A stretch of DNA of 64,000 nucleotides from Streptomyces sp. NBC_01317 (GTDB lineage Bacteria; Actinomycetota; Actinomycetes; Streptomycetales; Streptomycetaceae), in the NCBI RefSeq assembly GCF_035961655.1, contig NZ_CP108393.1:6651001-6715000 (forward strand), given 5' to 3'. This document shows, in pieces, positions 1 through 7,995 of the stretch (its first letter is position 1; every line of letters begins with the position of its first letter). The translations under genes were made by a program, and so were the position numbers. A model generated the notes under the pieces. The model did not search any database, was not told where the DNA came from, and worked only from the letters and a program-made list of their open reading frames with translations.

Positions 1-223
1 CCAGACCGAGGGTGACCGCCGGATTGAGCTGAGCGCCGGAGACACCCGCGGACAGGTAGGCGCCGGTCAGTACGGCGAAGCCCCAGCCGAAGCTGATGGC
101 GAGCCAGCCCGCGTCCCGGGCCTTCGAGCGCTTGAGCACCACGGCGGCGACAACGCCTCCGCCGAGCAGGATCAGGATGGCGGTACCTGTGGTCTCGCCT
201 ATGAAGATGTCAAAGTCGGACAC
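1..223 (-). CDS. glpF: glycerol uptake facilitator (MIP/aquaporin family), N-terminal part
   Basis: This is the first 74 residues of a membrane channel that would admit glycerol; the rest lies beyond the left edge. The translation from the GTG at 223 begins [16 protein letters not shown], has two hydrophobic helices, and reaches [11 protein letters not shown], the first NPA half-helix motif of the MIP family. AGGAG lies a few bases upstream of the start. The gene follows gylR on the same strand, as in the gylR-gylCABX locus of Streptomyces coelicolor, so glycerol kinase and glycerol-3-phosphate dehydrogenase genes are expected next. Family assignment is secure; glycerol specificity is inferred from the gylR neighbour. 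Confidence 0.88.
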   Translation of the reverse strand, partial: MSDFDIFIGETTGTAILILLGGGVVAAVVLKRSKARDAGWLAISFGWGFAVLTGAYLSAGVSGAQLNPAVTLGL

Positions 224-343
224 CCGAGACTCCTTTGTCCAGGGGGAGGCGGGCCTCCGGCACACGCCAGGGGCCCGCGCTCTCACACGAGAACGTTGCC
301 GGCCTCTGGCGCTGTCCCACACTAACTCGCATTACCGGTAAGT

Positions 344-358
344 GTTCGACAATGCCGA
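344..358. promoter_or_regulatory. putative GylR operator upstream of glpF
   Basis: The 15 bases GTTCGACAATGCCGA lie 121 bases upstream of the glpF start. They recur with one mismatch at 1251-1265 in front of gylR. Two near-identical copies at the two promoters of one regulon suggest operators for the IclR-type repressor encoded between them. Confidence 0.6.
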
Positions 359-447
359 CCGCTGAACGGCAGTTTTCTCCTGTGTCCAACATGCAGTCAA
401 GGGTCCGGGAACCGAAACCTCGTACTACTCATGATCCGCCATACCGC

Positions 448-1212
448 TCAAAAGCGCCCGGCGCCGATGTCCCTGGAGACCGAACGGGCGCACTCGCGCA
501 CCGCCGCCACCAGCTCGGGACGTACCTCTCCGTCCTTGCAGATACGTTCGACCGCACCGGTGATGGCTATGGCTCCGACCGGCATCTTCCTGCGGTCGTG
601 GATGGGCGCGGCCACCGCCGCGACGCCCTCCCAGGTCTCCTCGACGTCCACCGCCCACCCGCGCGCGCGGGTCAGATCGAGGATCTCCTCGAACTCCGCC
701 GCACCGGTGACGGTCCGGGGCGTGAGCGCCGTACGCTCCCCCTCCATGACCTCGTGGTGGGCCACCGGGTCGTACGCCGACAGCACCTTGCCCAGCGCCG
801 TCGAGTGCAGCGGCTGCATGGCCCCCACCTCCAGGACCTGCCTGCTGTCGTCCGGCCGGAAGACGTGGTGGACGATCAGCACACCCTGCTGGTGGACCAC
901 CCCCAGATGGACGCTCTCCCCGCTGGACCGCGCCAGGTCGTCCGTCCAGACCAGCGCCCGGGACCGCAGCTCGTGCACGTCCAGATAGCTGTTCCCCAGA
1001 CGGAGCAGCTCCGCCCCCAGCTGGTAGCGGCCCGAGGCCGGCTCCTGCTCGACGAAGCCCTCCGCCTGGAGGGTGCGCAGGATGCCGTGCGCCGTGCCCT
1101 TCGCCAGCCCGAGGGAGGCGGCGATGTCCGAGAGCCCGAGCCGCCGCTCGCCGCCCGCCAGCAGGCGCAGCATGGCCGCCGCCCGTTCCAGCGACTGGAT
1201 GTTCTTCGCCAT
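448..1212 (-). CDS. gylR: IclR-family glycerol operon regulator
   Basis: This is a 254-residue repressor with an N-terminal winged helix (IQSLERAAAMLRLL, then SDIAASLGLAKGTAHGILRTL) followed by an IclR effector-binding domain. The start ATG at 1212 is preceded by GGGAGGT and gives the usual MAKNIQSLERA beginning. The glpF-like channel gene downstream on the same strand supports identification as GylR, the glycerol-3-phosphate-responsive repressor of streptomycete glycerol catabolism. A candidate operator lies just upstream at 1251-1265 and a second copy precedes glpF, so autoregulation plus control of the glycerol genes is likely. Effector identity is inferred from the orthologous locus. Confidence 0.9.
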   Translation of the reverse strand: MAKNIQSLERAAAMLRLLAGGERRLGLSDIAASLGLAKGTAHGILRTLQAEGFVEQEPASGRYQLGAELLRLGNSYLDVHELRSRALVWTDDLARSSGESVHLGVVHQQGVLIVHHVFRPDDSRQVLEVGAMQPLHSTALGKVLSAYDPVAHHEVMEGERTALTPRTVTGAAEFEEILDLTRARGWAVDVEETWEGVAAVAAPIHDRRKMPVGAIAITGAVERICKDGEVRPELVAAVRECARSVSRDIGAGRF

Positions 1213-1250
1213 CGGCCGGACCTCCCGTACGTGCGCTTTCTCTACACACA

Positions 1251-1265
1251 GTTCGACAATGCGGA
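1251..1265. promoter_or_regulatory. putative GylR operator upstream of gylR
   Basis: GTTCGACAATGCGGA sits 39 bases upstream of the gylR start and matches 14 of 15 bases of the element before glpF. The core TTCGACAATGCGGAA has TTC/GAA half-symmetry. The related string ATGCCGACC occurs at 1278-1286 and again at 352-360. Confidence 0.6.
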
Positions 1266-1443
1266 ACACTATCGGCCGATGCCGACCTTTTGTCAGCGCG
1301 GACACGACACGCCGACACAGGCCCGCCGCCCGTCCGGCGGCCGGAACGGCGCCCCGTTCCCGCACCCGCCCGGCTACGCTGGGCCGGTGCGCCGTCTCCA
1401 GACGCCGCAAAGCCGACAGCCGTCGCAACCCGGGAGTATCCTC

Positions 1444-4400
1444 ATGGCCTCGTCGCCAGCACCCTCCACCGACAGCAAGAGCCGGATCGACGCCCTCCGT
1501 GAGGCACTCGCCACGCGCGTGGTGGTCGCCGACGGCGCGATGGGCACGATGCTCCAGGCGCAGGACCCCACCATGGAGGACTTCGAGCAGCTGGAAGGCT
1601 GCAACGAGATCCTCAACGTGACCCGCCCGGACATCGTCCGGCACGTCCACGAAGAGTATTTCGCCGTCGGGGTCGACTGCGTCGAGACCAACACCTTCGG
1701 CACGAACTACGCCGCCCTCGCCGAGTACGACATCGCCGACCGGGTCTTCGAGCTGGCCGAGGCGGGCGCCAGGATCGCCCGCGAGGTCGCCGACGAGTTC
1801 ACCACGAGCACCGGCCAGCAGCGCTGGGTTCTCGGCTCCATGGGCCCCGGCACCAAACTGCCGACCCTCGGCCACGCCCCGTACCTCACCCTGCGCGACG
1901 CCTACCAGCAGAACGCCGAAGGCATGATCGCCGGCGGGGCGGACGCCCTCCTGGTGGAGACCACCCAGGACCTGCTCCAGACCAAGGCCGCCGTCCTCGG
2001 CGCCCGCCGCGCCCTGACGGCCACCGGCGCGAACCTCCCGATCATCTGCTCGGTGACGGTCGAGACGACCGGCACGATGCTCCTCGGCTCCGAGATCGGC
2101 GCGGCCCTCACCGCCCTGGAACCCCTCGGCATCGACATGATCGGCCTCAACTGCGCCACCGGGCCCGCCGAGATGAGCGAGCACCTGCGCTACCTCGCCC
2201 GGCACTCCCGCATCCCGCTGTCCTGCATGCCCAACGCCGGCCTCCCCGTCCTCGGCAAGGACGGCGCGCACTACCCGCTCTCCGCCGCCGAGCTGGCCGA
2301 CGCGCAGGAGACCTTCGTCCGCGAGTACGGCCTCTCCCTCGTCGGCGGCTGCTGCGGTACGACCCCCGAGCACCTGCGCCAGGTCGTGGAGCGCGTCCGC
2401 GACGCGGTGCCCACGGTCCGCGACCCGCGCCCCGAGCCGGGCGCCGCGTCCCTCTACCAGACCGTGCCGTTCCGCCAGGACGCCGCGTTCCTCGCCATCG
2501 GCGAGCGGACGAACGCCAACGGGTCGAAGAAGTTCCGCGAGGCCATGCTCGAAGGCCGCTGGGACGACTGCGTCGAGATGGCCCGCGACCAGATCCGCGA
2601 AGGCGCCCACCTGCTGGACCTCTGCGTCGACTACGTCGGCCGCGACGGCGCCGCCGACATGGCCGAACTCGCCGGCCGCTTCGCCACCGCCTCCACCCTC
2701 CCGATCGTCCTCGACTCCACCGAACTTCCCGTCCTGCGCGCGGGTTTGGAGAAGCTCGGCGGACGCGCCGTCATCAACTCCGTGAACTACGAGGACGGCG
2801 ACGGCCCCGAGTCCCGCTTCCACCAGGTCACCGAACTGGCCGTCGAGCACGGCGCCGCCCTCATCGCGCTCACCATCGACGAGGACGGCCAGGCCCGTAC
2901 CCCCGAGCACAAGGTCGCCATCGCCGAACGGCTCATCGAGGACCTCACCGGAAACTGGGGCGTCCACGAGTCCGACATCCTCATCGACACCCTGACCTTC
3001 ACCATCTGCACCGGCCAGGAGGAGTCCCGCAAGGACGGCATCGCCACCATCGACGCCATCCGCGAACTCAAGCGCCGCCACCCCGACGTCCAGACCACCC
3101 TCGGCCTGTCCAACATCTCCTTCGGCCTCAACCCGGCCGCCCGCGTCGTCCTCAACTCCGTCTTCCTCGACGAGTGCGTCAAGGCAGGACTGGACTCGGC
3201 GATCGTGCACGCCTCGAAGATCCTGCCGATCGCCCGCCTGGAGGAGGAGCAGGTCAAGGTCGCCCTCGACCTCATCTACGACCGGCGCGAAGAGGGCTAC
3301 GACCCGCTGCAGAAGCTCATGGCGCTCTTCGAGGGCGTCAACATGAAGTCGATGAAGGACGGCCGCGCCGAGGAGCTGCTGGCCCTCCCGCTGAACGAGC
3401 GCCTGGAGCGCCGCATCATCGACGGCGAGAAGAACGGCCTGGAGGCCGACCTCGCCGCGGCGCTGGAGGAGCGGCCCGCCCTGGACATCGTCAACGACAC
3501 CCTGCTCAACGGCATGAAGGTCGTCGGCGAACTCTTCGGCTCCGGCCAGATGCAGCTCCCCTTCGTCCTCCAGTCCGCCGAGGTCATGAAGACCGCGGTC
3601 GCGTACCTCGAACCGCACATGGAGAAGAGTGACGCCGACGGCAAGGGCACCATCGTGCTCGCCACCGTCCGCGGCGACGTCCACGACATCGGCAAGAACC
3701 TCGTCGACATCATCCTCTCCAACAACGGCTACAACGTGGTCAACCTCGGCATCAAGCAGCCCGTCTCCGCGATCCTGGAAGCCGCCGAGGAACACCGCGC
3801 GGACGTCATCGGCATGTCGGGGCTGCTGGTGAAGTCGACCGTGATCATGAAGGAGAACCTCCAGGAGCTCAACCAGCGCCAGATGGCCGCCGACTACCCG
3901 GTCATCCTCGGCGGAGCCGCCCTCACCCGCGCCTACGTGGAACAGGACCTCCACGAGATCTACGAGGGCGAAGTCCGCTACGCCCGCGACGCGTTCGAGG
4001 GCCTGCGCCTGATGGACGCCCTCATCGCCGTCAAGCGGGGCGTCCCCGGCGCCACCCTCCCCGAGCTGAAGCAGCGCCGCGTCAAGGCCACCACCAACAC
4101 CGTCGTGGAGGAACGCCCCGAGGAGGGCGCCGCCCGCTCCGACGTCTCCACCGACAACCCGCTGCCCACCCCGCCGTTCTGGGGCACCCGCGTCGTCAAG
4201 GGCATCCAGCTCAAGGAGTACGCCTCCTGGCTGGACGAGGGCGCGCTCTTCAAGGGCCAGTGGGGCCTCAAGGAAGCGCGCAAGGGCGGCCCCACGTACG
4301 AGGAACTCGTCGAGACCGAGGGCCGGCCCCACCTGCGCGGCTGGCTCGACCAGCTGCACACCGGCGGCATGCTCGAAGCGGCCGTCGTCTACGGCTACTT

Positions 4401-4953
4401 CCCCTGCGTCTCCAAGGGCGACGACCTCATCCTCCTCGGCGAGGACGGCTCGGAGCGCACCCGCTTCACCTTCCCCCGCCAGCGCCGCGGCCGCCGCCTC
4501 TGCCTGGCCGACTTCTTCCGCCCCGAGGAGTCCGGCGAGACGGACGTCGTCGGCCTCCAGGTCGTCACCGTCGGCAGCAGGATCGGCGAGACCACCGCCG
4601 AACTCTTCGAGAAGAACGCCTACCGCGACTACCTCGAACTGCACGGGCTCTCCGTCCAGCTCGCCGAGGCCCTCGCCGAGTACTGGCACGCCCGGGTCCG
4701 CTCCGAACTGGGCTTCGCCGGCGAGGACCCGGCCGAGGTGGAGGACATGTTCGCGCTCAAGTACCGGGGTGCCCGCTTCTCCCTCGGGTACGGGGCCTGC
4801 CCCGACCTGGAGGACCGGGCGAAGATCGCCGAGCTGCTCCGGCCCGAGCGCATCGGCGTCCAGCTCTCCGAGGAGTTCCAGCTCCACCCCGAGCAGTCCA
4901 CGGACGCGATCATCATCCACCACCCCGAGGCGAAGTACTTCAACGCCCGCTGA
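1444..4953 (+). CDS. metH: cobalamin-dependent methionine synthase
   Basis: This is a 1169-residue full-length MetH that transfers the methyl group of methyltetrahydrofolate to homocysteine through cobalamin. Domains in order: homocysteine S-methyltransferase (DGAMGTMLQ from residue 30; zinc cysteines in LNCATGP near 236 and GGCCGTT near 301), pterin-binding domain (GERTNANGSKKF), cobalamin cap and Rossmann domains (DVHDIGKN from 745, with His747 as the lower cobalt ligand), then the S-adenosylmethionine-dependent reactivation domain ending near SLGYGACPDLEDR. The ATG at 1444 is preceded by CGGGAG and starts MASSPAP; the open frame continues far upstream but without homology. I saw no B12-box sequence in the 231-base upstream gap, so no cobalamin riboswitch is called. 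Confidence 0.97.
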   Translation: MASSPAPSTDSKSRIDALREALATRVVVADGAMGTMLQAQDPTMEDFEQLEGCNEILNVTRPDIVRHVHEEYFAVGVDCVETNTFGTNYAALAEYDIADRVFELAEAGARIAREVADEFTTSTGQQRWVLGSMGPGTKLPTLGHAPYLTLRDAYQQNAEGMIAGGADALLVETTQDLLQTKAAVLGARRALTATGANLPIICSVTVETTGTMLLGSEIGAALTALEPLGIDMIGLNCATGPAEMSEHLRYLARHSRIPLSCMPNAGLPVLGKDGAHYPLSAAELADAQETFVREYGLSLVGGCCGTTPEHLRQVVERVRDAVPTVRDPRPEPGAASLYQTVPFRQDAAFLAIGERTNANGSKKFREAMLEGRWDDCVEMARDQIREGAHLLDLCVDYVGRDGAADMAELAGRFATASTLPIVLDSTELPVLRAGLEKLGGRAVINSVNYEDGDGPESRFHQVTELAVEHGAALIALTIDEDGQARTPEHKVAIAERLIEDLTGNWGVHESDILIDTLTFTICTGQEESRKDGIATIDAIRELKRRHPDVQTTLGLSNISFGLNPAARVVLNSVFLDECVKAGLDSAIVHASKILPIARLEEEQVKVALDLIYDRREEGYDPLQKLMALFEGVNMKSMKDGRAEELLALPLNERLERRIIDGEKNGLEADLAAALEERPALDIVNDTLLNGMKVVGELFGSGQMQLPFVLQSAEVMKTAVAYLEPHMEKSDADGKGTIVLATVRGDVHDIGKNLVDIILSNNGYNVVNLGIKQPVSAILEAAEEHRADVIGMSGLLVKSTVIMKENLQELNQRQMAADYPVILGGAALTRAYVEQDLHEIYEGEVRYARDAFEGLRLMDALIAVKRGVPGATLPELKQRRVKATTNTVVEERPEEGAARSDVSTDNPLPTPPFWGTRVVKGIQLKEYASWLDEGALFKGQWGLKEARKGGPTYEELVETEGRPHLRGWLDQLHTGGMLEAAVVYGYFPCVSKGDDLILLGEDGSERTRFTFPRQRRGRRLCLADFFRPEESGETDVVGLQVVTVGSRIGETTAELFEKNAYRDYLELHGLSVQLAEALAEYWHARVRSELGFAGEDPAEVEDMFALKYRGARFSLGYGACPDLEDRAKIAELLRPERIGVQLSEEFQLHPEQSTDAIIIHHPEAKYFNAR

Positions 4954-5030
4954 CCGGGCGCGAGCCCGCTGCGGCCCGCCCCGGCCCGTGCCCCGCCGTA
5001 TCCGGCGCGCGCGGAGATCGGCGGGGCCGT

Positions 5031-5036
5031 ACACTG
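5031..5036 (+). promoter_or_regulatory. candidate -10 element (TACACT) before the HAD gene
   Basis: TACACT lies 78 bases after the metH stop and 14 bases before the large hairpin at 5050-5100. If it is a -10 element, the hairpin would sit in the 5' leader of the HAD mRNA. No convincing -35 box is visible. Confidence 0.3.
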
Positions 5037-5049
5037 GTCGGTCCAGCGC

Positions 5050-5100
5050 AGGCCGGTCGCCTGTCCCGGGGGGTTTCCCCGTGGAACAGGCGACCGGCCT
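5050..5100 (+). terminator. perfect 15-bp hairpin between metH and the HAD gene
   Basis: AGGCCGGTCGCCTGT at 5050-5064 pairs without mismatch with 5086-5100 around a 21-base loop that holds its own GGGG/CCCC mini-stem. There is no U-tract. It may be the metH terminator, as U-less hairpins often are in Streptomyces, or a structured leader of the next gene, whose ribosome binding site begins at about 5111. Confidence 0.7.
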
Positions 5101-5126
5101 TCCCGTCCCTCACGGAGGTGTGCCGG

Positions 5127-5828
5127 ATGACCAGTACGGTCCCCGCATCGTTGACCCGTACGGCCGAAGGCTCCGCCCTTCAGGCCGTCCTTCTCGACAT
5201 GGACGGCACTCTGGTCGACACCGAAGGGTTCTGGTGGGACGCCGAGGTGGAGGTCTTCAAGGACCTCGGCCACGCCCTCGACGAGTCCTGGCGCCACGTG
5301 GTCGTCGGCGGCCCCATGACCCGCAGCGCGGCCTTCCTCATCGAAGCCACCGGCGCCGCCCTCACCCTGGCCGAGCTGACCGTACTGCTCAACGACAAGT
5401 TCGAGGAACGGATCGGCCTCGGCGTGCCGATGATGCCCGGCGCGGCGAGACTCCTGGCCGAACTGGCCGCCCACGACGTCCCCACCGCCCTGGTCTCCGC
5501 CTCCCACCGGCGCATCATCGACCGGGTCCTGCTCTCCCTCGGACCGCGGTACTTCGCCCTCACCGTCGCCGGCGACGAGGTGCCCCGTACCAAACCGCAC
5601 CCCGACCCCTACCTGATCGCCGCCCGCGGCCTGGGAGCCGACCCGGCGCGCTGCGCGGTCATCGAGGACACGGCCACCGGCGTGGCCTCCGCGGAGGCGG
5701 CCGGCTGCAAGGTCGTCGCGGTGCCCTCCGTCGCCCCGATCGCGCCCTCCGAGGGCCGCTCGGTCGTCACCTCCCTCGAAGAGATCGACCTCGACTTCCT
5801 GCGCGGTCTGATGACACGCCGCGACTGA
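5127..5828 (+). CDS. HAD-superfamily phosphatase (beta-phosphoglucomutase-like)
   Basis: This is a 233-residue haloacid dehalogenase hydrolase. Motif I is LLDMDGTLVDTE with nucleophile Asp24 and acid/base Asp26. A helical cap follows, then motif II VSASHRR, the lysine of motif III in RTKPHPDPYL, and motif IV in VIEDTATGVASAEAAG, which is typical of the subfamily containing phosphoglycolate phosphatase and beta-phosphoglucomutase. The ATG at 5127 has CGGAGG upstream. Such enzymes act on small phosphate esters in the cytosol; the sequence does not reveal the substrate. It follows metH with a large hairpin in between, so co-transcription is uncertain. Confidence 0.85.
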   Translation: MTSTVPASLTRTAEGSALQAVLLDMDGTLVDTEGFWWDAEVEVFKDLGHALDESWRHVVVGGPMTRSAAFLIEATGAALTLAELTVLLNDKFEERIGLGVPMMPGAARLLAELAAHDVPTALVSASHRRIIDRVLLSLGPRYFALTVAGDEVPRTKPHPDPYLIAARGLGADPARCAVIEDTATGVASAEAAGCKVVAVPSVAPIAPSEGRSVVTSLEEIDLDFLRGLMTRRD

Positions 5829-5846
5829 GCCACACTCCGCGTGGCT
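5828..5846 (+). terminator. short hairpin at the HAD stop codon
   Basis: AGCCAC at 5828-5833 pairs with GTGGCT at 5841-5846 around a 7-base loop and is followed by ATTGG. The stem is only 6 bp, so this is a weak terminator candidate. Confidence 0.35.
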
Positions 5847-6327
5847 ATTGGATACAATCGGAAACTCATCGCATCGGACCGTGTATTTTCCGTGACCCGG
5901 ATGGCGCCGCTGTGACGGCGGCTCACGGTTCAAGCAGTGAGCTTTATCACGCTCCCGCGGGCCGCCGGGGGCTGGCGCACCGGCGACATGCCTGATGGGC
6001 GGCGGCTTCGATGGGCCCTTGTGTCCCGATTGGTCAAGGCGTGTACGAAACCTGCCGGACCCGGTACATCAACTCGCCGCTATGGCCGGTCACTTTGTGA
6101 TGACGGGCCACTTCGGCCCCCGTCCGGCCCTCCCGGCGCCGCGGACTAATCTCGTCGCGAGTACTTCGCCGCACCAGCAGCATGTCCCGGCGGCCGCCAA
6201 GTCGCCGCGACGACAGGACCGATCGCCCTGTATCCCGGCCCGATCGCACTGCCCCGAACGGGTGGCGGCGGCGGAGGCTCCCATTTGCACCGCTGTATCC
6301 CAGTGCCGGATGAGGAGTACGTCCAGG
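5829..6327. other. 499-base non-coding region before the solute-binding protein genes
   Basis: No convincing gene lies here. The stretch is noticeably richer in A and T than its surroundings, especially 5847-5900 and 5930-5960. It contains a near-consensus -10 hexamer, TACAAT at 5853-5858, without a clear -35. If that promoter drives the gene at 6328, the leader would be about 460 bases. I could not fold it into a known riboswitch. Its end carries the GAGGAG ribosome binding site at 6312-6317. Confidence 0.5.
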
Positions 6328-7935
6328 ATGAACCGCAAGACTTTGGTGCTGTCGGCCGTGGTCGGCCTGCTCGCGCCCGTGCTCGCCGGTTGTGGCGGCT
6401 CGGACGGCGGCTCAGGCGGCGGTGATGCCATTGTCCTGGGCACCACGGACCCGTTCGTGGCGACCAAGGAAGCCCCGGCTCCCCTCGACCCGGCGTACAC
6501 CTACGACACCAACAGCTGGAACCTTCTCAAGCAGACGCTCCAGACGCTGCTGTACATCCCGCGCGGCGGCGGTGAGCCCGTGCCGGACGCCGCCAGTCAG
6601 TGCGGCTTCACCGACACCGGCAGCGAGAGCTACCGCTGCACCCTGCGCTCGGGCCTCACGTTCTCCAACGGCGACCCGATCACCGCCGAGGACGTCAAGT
6701 ACTCCCTGGAGCGCGTCAGCAACATCAACGACCCCAACGCGGCCGTCGGCCTGCTGGCCAACATCGACAAGATCGAGACCAGCGGCGACAACGGGATCGT
6801 CTTCCACCTCAAGACGGCGGACGCCACGTTCCCGTACAAGCTCTCGACGCCCATCGCCGGCATCATCGACCCCAAGGTCTACGCGCCGAAGAAGCTCCTC
6901 GAAGGCTTCAAGCTCGAGGGCTCCGGTCCGTACACCTTCAAGGCGGAGGTGAAGGACGGCAAGATGCTCAAGGCCGTCTACACCAAGAACCCGAAGTACA
7001 AGGGCGCGCTGAAGCTCCAGAACAGCAAGGTCGAGGTCCGGTACTTCCCGACCGCCGAAGAGATGGCCGCCGCGCTGAAGAAGGGTGACATCGACGTGAT
7101 GACCCGTTCGATGACGCCCAAGATGATCCAGGAGATGCAGGCGAAGCCGGACGACACCATCAACCTGACCGAGATACCCGGTCAGGAGATCCGCTACCTC
7201 GCCTTCAACACCAACGCGCCGGTCGTCAAGGAGAAGGCCGTACGCCAGGCCATCGCGTCCGTCGTCAACCGCGGCGACCTCATCAAGAAGGTCTACGGCC
7301 CGATGGCCGACCCGCTCTACTCCGTCATCCCGTCCGGCATCACCGGCCACACCAACTCGTTCTTCAACGAGTACGGCGACGGGAACAAGGCGGAGGCGGC
7401 GAAGTTCCTCTCCGAGGCGGGCATCGCGACCCCGGTGAAGTTCACGCTGAACTACACCACCGACCACTACGGTGCCGTGACGAAGAGCGAATTCGAGACA
7501 CTCCGGGATCAGCTGAACTCCAGCGGGCTGTTCTCCGTGGATCTCAAGGGCGAACCGTGGGCGACCTTCGTTCCCAAGAAGAACGAAGGCAAGTTCCCGG
7601 TCTTCGGGCTCGGCTGGTTCCCCGACTTCCCGGACCCCGACAACTACATCGCACCGTTCCTGGACAAGGACAACATCCTCAGCAGCCCCTACGTCAACAA
7701 GAAGGCGATCGACACGCTGATCCCCGAGTCGCGCCGTGAGGCCGACCGCAGCGCCGCGTCGAACACCTTCGCCGAGCTCCAGAACATCGTCTCCTCCGAC
7801 GTACCGATGCTGCCGCTGTGGCAGGGCAAGCAGTACATCGCCGCGCGGGACGACATCTTCGGGGTGGAGTGGACGCTCGACTCGGGCGCCAACCTGCACC
7901 TCTGGGAACTGGGGCGTGGCACCTCCGGATCCTGA
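6328..7935 (+). CDS. family-5 extracellular solute-binding lipoprotein (peptide ABC type), first of a tandem pair
   Basis: This 535-residue lipoprotein would capture peptide-like ligands outside the membrane. The signal peptide ends in a lipobox with Cys22 (APVLAGC), followed by a Gly/Ser-rich linker. The family-5 (DppA/OppA) signature FSNGDPITAEDVKYSLERV is clear, and near the C-terminus LPLWQGKQYIAARDD is shared with the next gene. The ATG at 6328 is chosen because GAGGAG sits 10 bases upstream; the in-frame ATG at 6310 would overlap that site. No permease or ATPase gene is adjacent, so it probably serves an ABC transporter encoded elsewhere. Ligand unknown. Confidence 0.88.
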   Translation: MNRKTLVLSAVVGLLAPVLAGCGGSDGGSGGGDAIVLGTTDPFVATKEAPAPLDPAYTYDTNSWNLLKQTLQTLLYIPRGGGEPVPDAASQCGFTDTGSESYRCTLRSGLTFSNGDPITAEDVKYSLERVSNINDPNAAVGLLANIDKIETSGDNGIVFHLKTADATFPYKLSTPIAGIIDPKVYAPKKLLEGFKLEGSGPYTFKAEVKDGKMLKAVYTKNPKYKGALKLQNSKVEVRYFPTAEEMAAALKKGDIDVMTRSMTPKMIQEMQAKPDDTINLTEIPGQEIRYLAFNTNAPVVKEKAVRQAIASVVNRGDLIKKVYGPMADPLYSVIPSGITGHTNSFFNEYGDGNKAEAAKFLSEAGIATPVKFTLNYTTDHYGAVTKSEFETLRDQLNSSGLFSVDLKGEPWATFVPKKNEGKFPVFGLGWFPDFPDPDNYIAPFLDKDNILSSPYVNKKAIDTLIPESRREADRSAASNTFAELQNIVSSDVPMLPLWQGKQYIAARDDIFGVEWTLDSGANLHLWELGRGTSGS

Positions 7936-7940
7936 TCCCA

Positions 7941-7973
7941 CCGGCCGCGCGGACGGACCACCCGCGCGGCCGG
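7941..7973 (+). terminator. 12-bp hairpin between the tandem solute-binding protein genes
   Basis: CCGGCCGCGCGG at 7941-7952 pairs perfectly with 7962-7973 around a 9-base loop. It lies in the 60-base gap between the two paralogues and could act as a partial terminator or as an mRNA-stabilizing structure after the first gene. Confidence 0.6.
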
Positions 7974-7995
7974 CAGAAAGCACGAGGCAAGACCT

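Noticed and set aside
235-1443. In-frame upstream extension of metH
   Set aside because: The extension has no homology, runs antisense to gylR and lacks a start with a binding site; MASSPAP at 1444 is preceded by CGGGAG.
1213-1443. Cobalamin riboswitch upstream of metH
   Set aside because: No B12-box-like sequence or fold was found in the 231 bases.
448-5034. Very long minus-strand open frame across metH
   Set aside because: Only its last part, 448-1212, is gylR. The rest is antisense to metH and reads as Ala/Gly/Val/Leu-rich shadow sequence, an effect of high third-position GC.
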